A DNA stretch of 64,000 bases from an uncultured Cyclobacteriaceae bacterium (GCA_937146645.1 CAKZRQ010000015.1:62001-126000), one strand, 5' to 3'. Positions 26,607 to 34,811 are shown, counted from the first letter of the stretch. Program-made: numbers and translations. The notes: a model not told the origin generated them from the sequence alone.

Positions 26607-28067
26607 ATGAAAAGCTTATACTGGAGGATTTCCCTCTCTTTCATTGGTGTGCTTCTCATTGTAGGGTTTTCCTATGTGATGATCACGGCATACTATACGC
26701 AAACGTACTACCAGGCCACCACCCAACGATTGAATGCTGATGTGGCAGATTACTTAATCAAAGAAGTGAATCCTTTTCAGGATGGAGAAGTTAACGAGGA
26801 AGCCTTAGGAACCATCATGCACTCTATGATGGCTGTGAACCCTGGGATTGAAGTTTATCTTCTTGATCCGAATGGGGAAATCATTTCATATGTGGTTCTG
26901 GATAAGTTGGTGAAACTCAAAAGAGTGAATATGGAACCAATCGAGGAATTTTTGGCCAACTCAGGTGAGGAGTATATTCTTGGTGACGACCCAAGAAACC
27001 CAGGTGATGAGGCAGTATTCTCTGCAACTTCTGTGTTTGAAAATGGAGAGCTACTTGGCTATGTCTACATCACTTTGGAGAGTGAAAAATATGATACCGT
27101 TGCTGCTTCCTTATTCAACAGCTACTGGGTGAAATTAAGTGCTGGTTCGGTTATAATTACCCTGGTGGTAGCCATGCTCATCGGTTTAGTTTTGATCAGT
27201 TGGCTCACCAGACACCTAAGAAAGATCATTTCCGCAGTGAACCAGTTTAAGGAAGGTAACCTACAGGCTCGGGTACCAACAACCAATTCCAAGTCCGAAT
27301 TGACTTTGCTGGGAGATACTTTCAATCATATGGCAGATACGCTTTTAAATAACATTGAGGAGCTCAAGAAAGTAGATCGCCTGAGACGAGAGCTTATAGC
27401 CAATGTGTCTCACGACTTGAGAAATCCGCTTGCAATCATCAATGGTTATGTGGAGACTTTACAGATCAAAGGAGATAAATTGACTAAGGAAGAGAAGGAA
27501 AAGTATCTGAAGATCATCACCGATTCCACAGATCGCCTGACCAAGCTAGTAGCGGATCTCTTTGATTTGTCAAAGCTGGAATCGGGTCAGATGTCTGTGA
27601 AGATGGAGCTTATGAAAATTCAGGAATTGCTCTACGACTCGACTTTGAAATATGAACTTTTGGCGGAAGCCAAAGGTATCAAGATCGAATCGACTATTTG
27701 CCAGGATTTACCTACGGTCAAAGCCGATCTTTATCTTCTCGATCGAGTGATTCAGAACTTACTAGATAATGCCGTAAAGTACACACCTGATAATGGGGAG
27801 ATCTTAATCGATGCCTGCTCCACGGATACAGGAGTGAGCGTTAGTGTTAGAAACACAGGTAGTGGAATTCCTCAAGAAGATTTAGAAGCCATTTTCGATC
27901 GATATTATAAGATCGATAAGGATAGGGAAGGAATAGAAGGTTCGGGACTTGGGCTTGCGATAGTAAAGAAGATTCTTTCGATCCATGGCTCACAGATTCG
28001 AATTCAGTCAGATTCTAAGACCTACACAGAATTCTCCTTTGAGCTACCCGTTGAGGAATTGGTATAA
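26607..28067 (+). CDS. Membrane sensor histidine kinase (PhoR/BaeS-like)
   Basis: 486 residues. Membrane helices at about 8-30 and 177-200 enclose a periplasmic sensor of ~145 residues; a HAMP domain covers about 198-250. The dimerisation/phospho-acceptor motif is NVSHDLRNP with His269. The ATPase domain has N-box NLLDNAVKYTP, G1 NTGSGIP and G2 GSGLGLAIV. It phosphorylates the response regulator encoded just upstream. The periplasmic domain has no ligand motif that I recognise. A strong terminator follows. Confidence 0.95.
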   Translation: MKSLYWRISLSFIGVLLIVGFSYVMITAYYTQTYYQATTQRLNADVADYLIKEVNPFQDGEVNEEALGTIMHSMMAVNPGIEVYLLDPNGEIISYVVLDKLVKLKRVNMEPIEEFLANSGEEYILGDDPRNPGDEAVFSATSVFENGELLGYVYITLESEKYDTVAASLFNSYWVKLSAGSVIITLVVAMLIGLVLISWLTRHLRKIISAVNQFKEGNLQARVPTTNSKSELTLLGDTFNHMADTLLNNIEELKKVDRLRRELIANVSHDLRNPLAIINGYVETLQIKGDKLTKEEKEKYLKIITDSTDRLTKLVADLFDLSKLESGQMSVKMELMKIQELLYDSTLKYELLAEAKGIKIESTICQDLPTVKADLYLLDRVIQNLLDNAVKYTPDNGEILIDACSTDTGVSVSVRNTGSGIPQEDLEAIFDRYYKIDKDREGIEGSGLGLAIVKKILSIHGSQIRIQSDSKTYTEFSFELPVEELV

Positions 28068-28089
28068 AGAATTGATTAATGAAATTGTC

Positions 28090-28121
28090 AACGCGGGTAT
28101 TTCCAATACTCGCGTTTTTTT
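28090..28121 (+). terminator. Rho-independent terminator after the two-component operon
   Basis: A 12-bp stem (AACGCGGGTATT at 28090-28101 pairing with AATACTCGCGTT at 28105-28116, one G-U pair), a 3-nt loop and seven Ts, 22 bp after the kinase stop. Confidence 0.92.
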
Positions 28122-28270
28122 GTGTCCCTTTGCGAAATTCTTCTTTGAATACCTGTATTCAAATGGCTAGGATTTTAATACTTGAAGTGAGTGAAGACAC
28201 TCACTTTTAACCTTGTGCGGTTGGATCCAACTGTGCAAGATGTCTTATCAAACCGAAAGATTGAAGCATA

Positions 28271-28302
28271 AAAAAAGCGGCAATAGTCAGTTGCCGCTTT
28301 TT
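28271..28302 (-). terminator. Rho-independent terminator of the DM13/barrel/Crp operon
   Basis: A 12-bp perfect stem (AAAAAGCGGCAA at 28272-28283 with TTGCCGCTTTTT at 28291-28302). Read on the minus strand it ends in a run of Ts, about 20 bp after the stop of the second DM13-like gene. Confidence 0.9.
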
Positions 28303-28322
28303 CTATGTGAGAAGATTTGCTT

Positions 28323-28778
28323 CTATTCCAAAAGGGTGAATCCGAATGGGATAGCAGCAGCTCCACACCAAATAATGCCGTGAGTAAACTCTGAATCGGG
28401 TTCACCTGCCAATTCAAAGAAATGCTCACCGGCTTCATTAACTACAGATACAAGCTGAAAACTGCTAGCCTGATCTAGATTAAGACTTGAAGAATTTGAA
28501 AGATATACAGTCACTGTACCAGTGCTGAACTTTGTGGTGAAGTCCTCAGTAAGACGTACGAAGTAGTCTCCAGCATCATCTCTCACGATCTGCACCATTC
28601 CTCTGGTATTTGTACTGCTCTGAGCGGTAAGTTCACCACCCCTCAGTACATCAAAGTTTGCTACATCAGCTCCTGTATCTGGAAGCTGATTCGGGTTTAC
28701 ATCTTCTGATTCATCACAAGCACTGAAGGCAAGAACTGCCACGGCTGCTAACAGGAAGTTTTTGATTGTTGTTTTCAT
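28323..28778 (-). CDS. DM13-like domain lipoprotein (second copy)
   Basis: 151 residues. Lipoprotein signal ending VLAFSAC (Cys21). The mature part has the order expected of DM13: a Gly-rich start (FDVLRGGELTAQ), a beta segment DYFVRLTEDFTTKFSTGTVTVYL, then HFFELAGEPDSEFTHGIIWCGAAAIPFG, with the near-invariant Cys138 after Trp137. DM13 is thought to be a redox domain linked to DOMON/cytochrome-like proteins; no reaction is established. It closes a four-gene operon and shares the FxHxIxWCG...PFG ending with the first-gene paralogue. Confidence 0.75.
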   Translation of the reverse strand: MKTTIKNFLLAAVAVLAFSACDESEDVNPNQLPDTGADVANFDVLRGGELTAQSSTNTRGMVQIVRDDAGDYFVRLTEDFTTKFSTGTVTVYLSNSSSLNLDQASSFQLVSVVNEAGEHFFELAGEPDSEFTHGIIWCGAAAIPFGFTLLE

Positions 28779-28789
28779 GATGGTATAAG

Positions 28790-29416
28790 TTAAAAGGTTT
28801 CTAGGTTTCTAAACAAGATTCTGTTTCGACTGTATGTGATCAGCCCCGACTTCTTCAGTTTGGAAAATGTCTGAGTTACTGTCTGCCGACTTGTATCCGT
28901 GTACTTTGCCCATTCCTGATGGGTAAGGTTAATCTTAAGCAGAGTTTCATCTCCGTATCTCACACCGATGCGTTGAGCCAGGTCCTTCATGTAATACTTG
29001 ATTCTGGCTTCAGATTCCATTGATATGACTCGCTCGTATCGAGCCATGTTTTCCCGAGAATCAGTGGCTAGATGATTCATGATCTGATTGATCCACTGCT
29101 CGGGCAAAGTAGAAATACAAGCGATTTTTTCGATTTCAGTATTCTCTTGAAGTGCTATAGCAAAGGAGCTATTAAGGATGTTTCGATCTTCTTTGAAAGT
29201 CTTTTCTCCAAAAATTTCTCCGGGAGTGATGATTCTGACAATAGTGCTTTCGCCGGAAGGCAAAACTCGTTGAAGTTTCACAGTTCCAGATTTCAGCAGA
29301 TAGAAGCCTTTAGAAAGCTCCTTCTGCTTGTATATGGTTTTACCTTTTCCATATGTCGATAAGCAAGAGGTGCCCTGTTGGGGTCTTGGTACGAAGGTTA
29401 ATATGGATGAGTACAT
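28790..29416 (-). CDS. Crp/Fnr-family transcription regulator
   Basis: 208 residues. A cyclic-nucleotide-binding-type beta-roll (about 20-115: KGFYLLKSGTVKLQRVLPSGESTIVRIITPGEIFGEK), a long dimer helix and a C-terminal winged helix (INLTHQEWAKYTDTSRQTVTQTFSKLKKSGLI). Only two cysteines are present in the sensor half, so an FNR-type iron-sulphur cluster is unlikely. Its ATG lies 1 bp from the stop of the barrel gene upstream and it precedes the second DM13 lipoprotein by 11 bp, so it is embedded in the operon it probably controls. Confidence 0.92.
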   Translation of the reverse strand: MYSSILTFVPRPQQGTSCLSTYGKGKTIYKQKELSKGFYLLKSGTVKLQRVLPSGESTIVRIITPGEIFGEKTFKEDRNILNSSFAIALQENTEIEKIACISTLPEQWINQIMNHLATDSRENMARYERVISMESEARIKYYMKDLAQRIGVRYGDETLLKINLTHQEWAKYTDTSRQTVTQTFSKLKKSGLITYSRNRILFRNLETF

Positions 29417-29417
29417 G

Positions 29418-30305
29418 TTAATTTGGTTTTCTTTGGTAATAAATTCCGAAACTCCAGGTTGGGGCGGAGTAAATATTCCTTCTGGAATAAATAAAGTCGG
29501 CGTAATCCCTATAGTTTACCGAAAGACTGAAGTCTTTATAAACAGGGACACTAGCGCCAAAACTGAAGCTGGTGTATTCAGTACCATCACCTCTCACGAA
29601 GTCCGTTGCTACTAGCACTTCATCTACAGAATTCAATGCGTTTAACCGGGCATTGACCCAAACCAAATCTGCAATCTGATAGCCGATTTCGGCACCAATG
29701 GCGATTTGATCAGAGAAGGAAACATCATCGTATTCCGTTCTGAAGTTATAAGAGGCGAAAATGCTCCCATAAAAAGGTGCGTTAGGAAGAGCAAATGAGC
29801 TCGCCAGAGTCGTCCAGACGTTAAACTCACCATCGCCCGATGGGAGGTTGATTTCATCGAAATCATTCTGGGTGCTCTTAGCAAAATTATTTGCTACTCC
29901 TATGGGAATCTCCGGTGCCACCGAAATGGATAGCGGGAGATATTTCTTCAATAGTGCGTGTTTGAATTCAAGTCTCAGATCACCTAATCCGCTGACGGTC
30001 TCTGTGGTTTCGAATCCATTCCAGGTTTGAAGAGGCAAATTGGCGATAATGGTAAACTTATCCGTCACGCCATACTCTCCATAAAAGACAACTGACTGCT
30101 GCGTGAATTGGTTCGTTTCTAGCAGCTCACCTCCAAGGGTGTAGTAATCTTCTGATCCGAAAGTCTGAAAACTTAATTGGTAAAACCCTTCTCCTTTGGC
30201 TTTGGTCCATCCACTTTGCGCCATGGATGGCAAAGCCAAAAGAAAAAGGCACAACCCAAGGAGGTAAGCCTTAGGTTGTACACCATATGAATGGTTTAGT
30301 TTCAT
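29418..30305 (-). CDS. Outer-membrane beta-barrel protein
   Basis: 295 residues with a signal peptide ending ALPSMAQ (about residue 30). The mature protein is almost entirely alternating beta strands with aromatic girdles (QLSFQTFGSEDYYTL, VVFYGEYGVTDKFTIIANLPLQTW, ISVAPEIPIGVANN), ending WSFGIYYQRKPN. It resembles the MetA-pathway/transporter-like barrel group. It lacks a TonB box or plug. It lies 6 bp after the first DM13 lipoprotein, so the two may act together at the outer membrane. Substrate unknown. Confidence 0.85.
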   Translation of the reverse strand: MKLNHSYGVQPKAYLLGLCLFLLALPSMAQSGWTKAKGEGFYQLSFQTFGSEDYYTLGGELLETNQFTQQSVVFYGEYGVTDKFTIIANLPLQTWNGFETTETVSGLGDLRLEFKHALLKKYLPLSISVAPEIPIGVANNFAKSTQNDFDEINLPSGDGEFNVWTTLASSFALPNAPFYGSIFASYNFRTEYDDVSFSDQIAIGAEIGYQIADLVWVNARLNALNSVDEVLVATDFVRGDGTEYTSFSFGASVPVYKDFSLSVNYRDYADFIYSRRNIYSAPTWSFGIYYQRKPN

Positions 30306-30311
30306 GGTTGC

Positions 30312-30761
30312 TTATTGCAGATTTGCATTTCCAAATGGTACCCCCACAGATCCACACCATAGGATCACGTGAGTGAACTGTGCGGTGGAGGAACCGGCTG
30401 GAATTCTAAAGAAATTTTCTCCCGAATTTCTAACAGGTCCAAGAGGTAGTAAGTTTGGATTTCCATTCATAGGGTCTGCCATGAAAGTGTCAGATGTAGA
30501 AAGGAAAACAGTAACAGTTCCTGTAGCCAACGCTGTGTTAAAACTTGAGTCGAACTGAAGAAATTCAGTACCCTGAGAATCCGTTCCTAAGGCTGCTTGC
30601 CCAGTGGAACCTGCATTGTTTTGATCTACAAAGTTTCCTGAACGCTGCACATTCAGTGCACCTTGAGGTACATTAGGATCAACGATGATCTGTTCTGCAT
30701 CGTCAGAGCAGGATACGAGACCGAAAAACACGATGTAGAGAAGTAGTGGTAATTTTTTCAT
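30312..30761 (-). CDS. DM13-like domain lipoprotein (first gene of operon)
   Basis: 149 residues from the ATG at 30761; an upstream in-frame start at 30788 would only add nine polar residues before the signal. The signal ends FFGLVSC (Cys18). The mature part has GALNVQRSGNF, then EFLQFDSSFNTALATGTVTVFLS, then FFRIPAGSSTAQFTHVILWCGSVGVPFG with Cys136 after Trp135. This is the DM13 pattern and clearly paralogous to the last gene of the operon. Probably an outer-membrane-anchored redox-type protein (inference). First gene of a four-gene transcript. Confidence 0.75.
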   Translation of the reverse strand: MKKLPLLLYIVFFGLVSCSDDAEQIIVDPNVPQGALNVQRSGNFVDQNNAGSTGQAALGTDSQGTEFLQFDSSFNTALATGTVTVFLSTSDTFMADPMNGNPNLLPLGPVRNSGENFFRIPAGSSTAQFTHVILWCGSVGVPFGNANLQ

Positions 30762-30892
30762 GATTGTTTTGGTTTTTGTATGATACAAATGTGCAGAGAG
30801 GATATCACGAAAAAGTCACGGAAGATTAAACCTTTATAATTTTCGATAAGTATTATTTTTGATTTTCATAAGCATAGTTTATCAAAATAGAA

Positions 30893-31174
30893 ATGATTGA
30901 TAGTCAGGATTTTTTGAATAAGGACGTGTCCGAGCTTGCCTCTGTTGAACTTCGGGCCCTGTGGTGGGATGGGCATGAGGAATGGCATCGGGCTCACGAT
31001 CTGGTAGATGGCCCACCTTCACAATCAGCAGCCTGGGTTCATGCCTATCTGCATAGAAAAGAAGGAGATATATGGAACGCAGATTATTGGTATCGAAGAG
31101 CAGGAAAGAAGCGGCCCAATTGTTCTCTCTATTCGGAGTGGTTGGACTTAGTCAGGCACTTTTATTCGGATTGA
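30893..31174 (+). CDS. Small conserved-looking cytosolic protein, function unknown
   Basis: 93 residues, no signal or membrane segment. It is rich in Trp and His: RALWWDGHEEWHRAHDLVDG, SAAWVHAYLHRKEGDIWNADYWYRRAGKKRP. The regular spacing of His and Trp suggests a compact helical fold, perhaps binding a metal or ligand, but I know no function. Divergent from the DM13 operon; the next gene follows 33 bp later on the same strand. Confidence 0.65.
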   Translation: MIDSQDFLNKDVSELASVELRALWWDGHEEWHRAHDLVDGPPSQSAAWVHAYLHRKEGDIWNADYWYRRAGKKRPNCSLYSEWLDLVRHFYSD

Positions 31175-31207
31175 TCAACAATTGAATATTGAGGCAGTTC
31201 TTTATTC

Positions 31208-31615
31208 ATGTGGGTAATTCTGTTTCTTCCATTCATGCTTTCTACCTTTCTCGATGATACAAAATCCCTAAGGGACTTCCGTTGGGAAAATCGGATGCTT
31301 ATCGTATTTGATCACCCTGATTCATTAGATAAGCTCCTCTCGGAACAAAACCAGGAGCTTAAAGAAAGAAAGCTTTTGGTTTTCCATTTTGTTGGAAACG
31401 AGCTTACCGAAAGCAACTATCCTGGTCAGGTTAATCTTGCTTCATTTAATAAGCTAAATTCCCAGGAAAAGCCTTCATGGTATTTGATTGGCTTGGATGG
31501 GGGAGTTAAACGCCGCGGTCAAGAAATGCCAGCTTTAAAGGAAATTTTCGGGACGATCGATTCTATGCCCATGAGGCAAAGTGAGCTCAGGAGGAAAGGC
31601 AATTCTTTCGAGTAA
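31208..31615 (+). CDS. DUF4174 domain protein (thioredoxin-like, exported)
   Basis: 135 residues. A short hydrophobic N-terminus (MWVILFLPFMLSTF) is followed by SLRDFRWENRMLIVFDHPDS, the DUF4174 start. The middle is KLLVFHFVGNELTES and the end is WYLIGLDGGVKRRGQEMPALKEIFGTIDSMPMRQSE. The family has a thioredoxin-like fold without the CxxC pair. Function unknown. A terminator follows. Confidence 0.8.
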   Translation: MWVILFLPFMLSTFLDDTKSLRDFRWENRMLIVFDHPDSLDKLLSEQNQELKERKLLVFHFVGNELTESNYPGQVNLASFNKLNSQEKPSWYLIGLDGGVKRRGQEMPALKEIFGTIDSMPMRQSELRRKGNSFE

Positions 31616-31646
31616 AACCCATTTTAATATTAAAAACATGCGAAAT

Positions 31647-31670
31647 ATACCCTGCACTGGGTATTTTTTT
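31647..31670 (+). terminator. Rho-independent terminator after the DUF4174 gene
   Basis: Stem ATACCC (31647-31652) with GGGTAT (31659-31664), 6-nt loop, followed by T-run to 31670; 31 bp after the stop codon. Confidence 0.75.
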
Positions 31671-31686
31671 GAATAGCGGTGATTGG

Positions 31687-31694
31687 TAGTTTTG
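31687..31694 (+). promoter_or_regulatory. Putative -7 element upstream of the 76-residue protein
   Basis: TAGTTTTG is an exact TAnnTTTG match 26 bp before the ATG at 31721. A TTTG lies 15 bp upstream (31668-31671), a somewhat short spacer, so the assignment is tentative. Confidence 0.45.
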
Positions 31695-31720
31695 ATTAAG
31701 CAATCAAAGACCACTCGCTC

Positions 31721-31951
31721 ATGAAATTTTTTTATCTCAGTACGTCCCCGAATTCCGAGTCCAAATATGAAATACATGAGCGAAACTGTATCCACAAACC
31801 TGCCATGATGGACTTGGATTACTTAGGTCCATTCAATAGTGGAAGAGAAGCATTGAGAGTAGCTCGCAGAAAAAATCCTGATGCTGTGATCTGTAGCCAT
31901 TGTTGCACTTCTACGTTTAGCCCGAGAATCAGAGTCAAAGAATTGACTTAA
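31721..31951 (+). CDS. Small Cys/His protein, possible metal-binding domain
   Basis: 76 residues. The pattern is YEIHERNCIHKP near the N-terminus, then YLGPFNSGREALRVARRK, then DAVICSHCCTS. A His/Cys cluster, a 'G-x-F' stretch with a helix, and a closing C-x-x-C-C resemble small zinc-knuckle modules, but I do not recognise a named family. It stands alone between the DUF4174 terminator and the tRNA gene. Confidence 0.6.
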   Translation: MKFFYLSTSPNSESKYEIHERNCIHKPAMMDLDYLGPFNSGREALRVARRKNPDAVICSHCCTSTFSPRIRVKELT

Positions 31952-32016
31952 ATATTTACTGTTTCCTCTAGGCTTTAAAAAAGATTATTTACTTCTGATA
32001 ATTCTAAATGAAGTAT

Positions 32017-32024
32017 TAATTTCG
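32017..32024 (+). promoter_or_regulatory. Putative -7 element of the tRNA-Pro gene
   Basis: TAATTTCG (one mismatch from TAnnTTTG) ends 9 bp before the tRNA start. The upstream TCTG at 31994-31997 lies at a 19-bp spacing and is a weak -33 match. Confidence 0.35.
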
Positions 32025-32033
32025 TCCCTCCAT

Positions 32034-32108
32034 CGGGGTGTGGCGCAGTCCGGTTAGCGTACACGTCTGGGGGGCGTGTGGTCGCAGGTTCAAATCCTGT
32101 CACCCCGA
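32034..32108 (+). tRNA. tRNA-Pro (anticodon GGG)
   Basis: A full cloverleaf can be drawn. Acceptor CGGGGTG (32034-32040) pairs with CACCCCG (32101-32107) plus discriminator A. The D stem is GCGC/GCGT. The anticodon stem CACGT/GCGTG encloses the loop CTGGGGG, with anticodon GGG at 32069-32071. The T stem GCAGG/CCTGT has loop TTCAAAT. It reads CCC and, by wobble, CCU. No CCA is encoded. Confidence 0.97.
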
Positions 32109-32124
32109 CATTTAATGGTGGTCG

Positions 32125-32141
32125 TCCTGACAAAGTCAGGA
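32125..32141. repeat. Perfect short hairpin after tRNA-Pro
   Basis: TCCTGAC (32125-32131), AAA, GTCAGGA (32135-32141). Flanking GTCG (32121-32124) and CGAC (32148-32151) extend the symmetry. There is no T-run, so it is not a terminator itself; it may take part in tRNA 3' processing or be a dispersed repeat. Confidence 0.5.
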
Positions 32142-32155
32142 TCACTCCGACAACT

Positions 32156-32187
32156 AAAGGCAATCCTTATTTGGATTGCCTTTTTTT
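32156..32187 (+). terminator. Rho-independent terminator of tRNA-Pro
   Basis: Perfect 11-bp stem AAAGGCAATCC (32156-32166) with GGATTGCCTTT (32173-32183), 6-nt loop, T-run to 32187. Confidence 0.92.
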
Positions 32188-32245
32188 AATCTGTGACTTC
32201 TTATGTGGACTTTAACAACCACACACATACTGAATAAATAAGCCA

Positions 32246-32608
32246 TCAATGCTTACTGCAATCATGCGAAGAATCCAATGCCTTCTCTAAAAAATGTAGG
32301 CCAAGATATCGAGGCTTATTTGTCCTTGGGTTCGCATTTTCACTTTTCTCATATTCGAACCCTTCGAATTGATGTGGCTGACTACCTCCAGCTTTTCCAT
32401 TGGCACCAAAGATTCTGTTTTTACCTGATTCAGCAGAAATGCTATCCGAGTTTATCTCAGGATGATTAATCACCAAGTCACTCGAATCCGAAGACACTGT
32501 TTTGAGTTCTACTTTTGATCCCTTTTCATCAGAAATCCATTCATTCGATGAATTTTGGCTGCAGCCAAAAGCAACAAATAGGATCAATATCAAAAACAGA
32601 TTTTTCAT
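32246..32608 (-). CDS. Small lipoprotein, function unknown
   Basis: 120 residues. The signal MKNLFLILILFVAFGC gives a lipidated Cys16. The mature part is polar and low in hydrophobic residues (SSNEWISDEKGSKVELKTVSSDSSDL, NRIFGANGKAGGSQPHQFEGFEY) and ends DSSHDCSKH. It looks largely disordered. No family recognised. Single gene, convergent with the tRNA terminator. Confidence 0.65.
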   Translation of the reverse strand: MKNLFLILILFVAFGCSQNSSNEWISDEKGSKVELKTVSSDSSDLVINHPEINSDSISAESGKNRIFGANGKAGGSQPHQFEGFEYEKSENANPRTNKPRYLGLHFLEKALDSSHDCSKH

Positions 32609-32798
32609 TTTTTCTTAGGGTAAGAAATTCGCCCTCAGATAATTATGTTTACGAAATTTATTGAAAAGTGTGATCAAAAGGAAATAGCCATAGGGCAGGA
32701 GAGGTTTTCAGGTAGTAAAGCCTTCGAACTTAAATCCAACCTGTTCGGTTTTCTATAAGCGCATCAAGTCGCATCGAAATAATTAATAAAAAATATAA

Positions 32799-33776
32799 AT
32801 GGAAGAAGAGAATTATAGAATAAACATAAATCCTGACTGGATTAGGAAATATCTGGGCAGAATAGCCATAGGATTCCTGATTTTGGTTGGGGTTTTTTCA
32901 AGTGTAAAAACAGTCGGTCCTGAAGAGGAAGGCGTGGTTATCCAACTCGGAGAGTTTAACCGAACCGTCCAGCCGGGATTGAACTTTTTGATTCCTTTTG
33001 GAATCGAAAGAATGTATAAAATTCCTGTTCAGCGGCAGTTGAAGCAAGAATTTGGCTTTAGAACTACTAGGGCTGGAACTCAATCTGAATACAGTACCTC
33101 AGGCTATGGGGACGAGAGTATGATGCTCACCGGTGATCTTAATCTGACGGATGTAGAGTGGGTAGTTCAATACAGAATTACCGACTCCTACAAGTACCTT
33201 TTTAAAGTGAGAAATGCCGAAACTACCCTTCGAGATATGTCAGAATCTGTGATGAGGAAAGTAGTAGGAGATAGGACAGTAAATGAAGTTTTGACCGTAG
33301 GTCGACAAGAAATTGCATCAAGCGTGGAGGTACGCCTTCAAGAGCTCTGCGATGAATATGAAAACGGAATACGAATCGATCAGGTGGTGCTTCAGGATGT
33401 GAACCCTCCTGAGCCTGTAAAGCCATCCTTTAATGCGGTGAATGAGGCTCAACAGGAAAGAGAAACCTTGATTAATCAGGCAGAAGCTGAATATAATCGG
33501 GTGATACCAAGAGCACGAGGAGAGGCTGAGCAGACCATTCAGCTTGCGGAAGCCTTTGCCTTGAATAGGGTAAACCGTGCGAAAGGTGAAGCTGAAAGAT
33601 TCAATGCGCTTTATGGGGCTTACATCAAAGCGCCTGAGGTAACAAAGCAGAGAATCTATTTGGAGACTATGGAGAGGGTATTGCCAAAAATCGGCAATAA
33701 AATCATCGTAGACGAGAAAGGAAACAATGTGCTTCCACTATTGAATATTGACAAAGTTAAAACCCCACAGCAATGA
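32799..33776 (+). CDS. hflK: HflK, membrane protease modulator (SPFH/band-7)
   Basis: 325 residues. A single N-terminal membrane helix (about 20-42) is followed by an SPFH domain (TVGPEEEGVVIQLGEFNRTVQPGLNFLIPFGIERMYKIPV, GDLNLTDVEWVVQYRI). The HflK signature DVNPPEPVKPSFNAVNEAQQ and a long coiled coil rich in AEAE/RAKGEAE follow. With HflC it forms the cage around the FtsH protease. It overlaps hflC by 4 bp. Confidence 0.95.
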   Translation: MEEENYRININPDWIRKYLGRIAIGFLILVGVFSSVKTVGPEEEGVVIQLGEFNRTVQPGLNFLIPFGIERMYKIPVQRQLKQEFGFRTTRAGTQSEYSTSGYGDESMMLTGDLNLTDVEWVVQYRITDSYKYLFKVRNAETTLRDMSESVMRKVVGDRTVNEVLTVGRQEIASSVEVRLQELCDEYENGIRIDQVVLQDVNPPEPVKPSFNAVNEAQQERETLINQAEAEYNRVIPRARGEAEQTIQLAEAFALNRVNRAKGEAERFNALYGAYIKAPEVTKQRIYLETMERVLPKIGNKIIVDEKGNNVLPLLNIDKVKTPQQ

Positions 33777-34711
33777 GAAGAGGACAATTATTCAGCATCA
33801 TTTTAGGGGTAATAGGACTAATCCTTGTATTCAATAGCTATTTCATCCTGGATGAAACTCAACAAGCGATCGTGACTCAATTTGGTAAGCCAGTAGGGGA
33901 GCCAAGAACGTCGCCAGGAGTAAATTTCAAGATCCCCTTTTTGCACAAGGTGCAATTCTTCGATAAGAGATATCTGGAGTGGGATGGAGATAAGAATCAG
34001 GTTCCTACCAAGGACAAGAAATTCATCTTTGTGGATACGTATGCGAGATGGGAGATTACGAATCCCCTTCAATTTTTCATTCGATTGAGAGATGAGCGAT
34101 CAGCGCAGTCCAGATTGGATGATATTCTTGATGGTGAAACGAGGAATGCCATCGCTAGCCACAATCTCTTAGACCTGGTTCGATCCACGAATAGAGAGCC
34201 AGAGGTTACGGAGGATTTCATGGAGGAGCTAGAAGTACTTGAGGATATTTCAGTCGGTCGGGATATGATTGAGGAGATTATTCTGGAAAAAGCCAATGAA
34301 AGAACCACTGACCTTGGAGTGAGGATTCTGGATTTTAGATTCAAGCGATTGAATTATGTGGACGAGGTTCGTGATCGTGTGTACGATAGAATGATCTCTG
34401 AGCGTAATCGAATAGCCGATCAGTTTAGATCTGAGGGACAAGGTCAGGCAAGGGTAATTGATGGTGATAAGGAACGTGATCTTGCTCAGATTCAATCAGA
34501 GGCTTTTAGAGAGGCTGAAGAAATCAAGGGTAAAGCGGACGCTGAGGCAACCGATATTTATGCCTCGGCATATAATAAAAATCGGCAAGCCATTGAGCTC
34601 TATAAGTTTTTAAGAACTATGGAAAGTTTTGAGAAATCCATGGATGAAAGCACCAGCATTGTTCTTTCCACCGATTCGGAATTCTTTAGATACCTGAGGA
34701 AGCTAAATTAA
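33773..34711 (+). CDS. hflC: HflC, membrane protease modulator (SPFH/band-7)
   Basis: 312 residues. One N-terminal helix (IILGVIGLILVFNSYFIL), then the SPFH domain (DETQQAIVTQFGKPVGEPRTSPGVNFKIPFLHKVQFFDKRYLEWDGD). The C-terminal half is RIADQFRSEGQGQARVI and a typical EADAEATDIYASAYNKN-type repeat, ending ...MDESTSIVLSTDSEFFRYL, as in known HflC. Starts with an ATGA overlap from hflK and is followed by a strong terminator. Confidence 0.95.
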   Translation: MRRGQLFSIILGVIGLILVFNSYFILDETQQAIVTQFGKPVGEPRTSPGVNFKIPFLHKVQFFDKRYLEWDGDKNQVPTKDKKFIFVDTYARWEITNPLQFFIRLRDERSAQSRLDDILDGETRNAIASHNLLDLVRSTNREPEVTEDFMEELEVLEDISVGRDMIEEIILEKANERTTDLGVRILDFRFKRLNYVDEVRDRVYDRMISERNRIADQFRSEGQGQARVIDGDKERDLAQIQSEAFREAEEIKGKADAEATDIYASAYNKNRQAIELYKFLRTMESFEKSMDESTSIVLSTDSEFFRYLRKLN

Positions 34712-34731
34712 AGTAGAGTACTGACCAAAGA

Positions 34732-34766
34732 AAAAGCCCTTTGACCTTAAATCAAAGGGCTTTTTT
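34732..34766 (+). terminator. Rho-independent terminator of hflKC
   Basis: Perfect 13-bp stem AAAAGCCCTTTGA (34732-34744) with TCAAAGGGCTTTT (34752-34764), 7-nt loop, T-run; 20 bp after hflC stop. Confidence 0.93.
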
Positions 34767-34811
34767 GGTCTCCACAGAAAACTTATTTATCCTTGTCTTA
34801 AACTGAAATTC

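Noticed and set aside
28185..28206. Second terminator or operator downstream of the histidine kinase
   Set aside because: A perfect 9-bp inverted repeat (AAGTGAGTG/CACTCACTT) is present, but with only a four-T tail and a strong terminator already at 28090-28121; role cannot be supported.
28175..28438. 87-codon open frame on the minus strand
   Set aside because: It covers a terminator and overlaps the DM13-like lipoprotein gene in another frame; no family features.
31975..32163. Open frame on the minus strand across tRNA-Pro (62 codons)
   Set aside because: It contains the well-known spurious translation of an antisense tRNA (GVTGFEPATTRPPDVY type). The cloverleaf and terminator explain the region.
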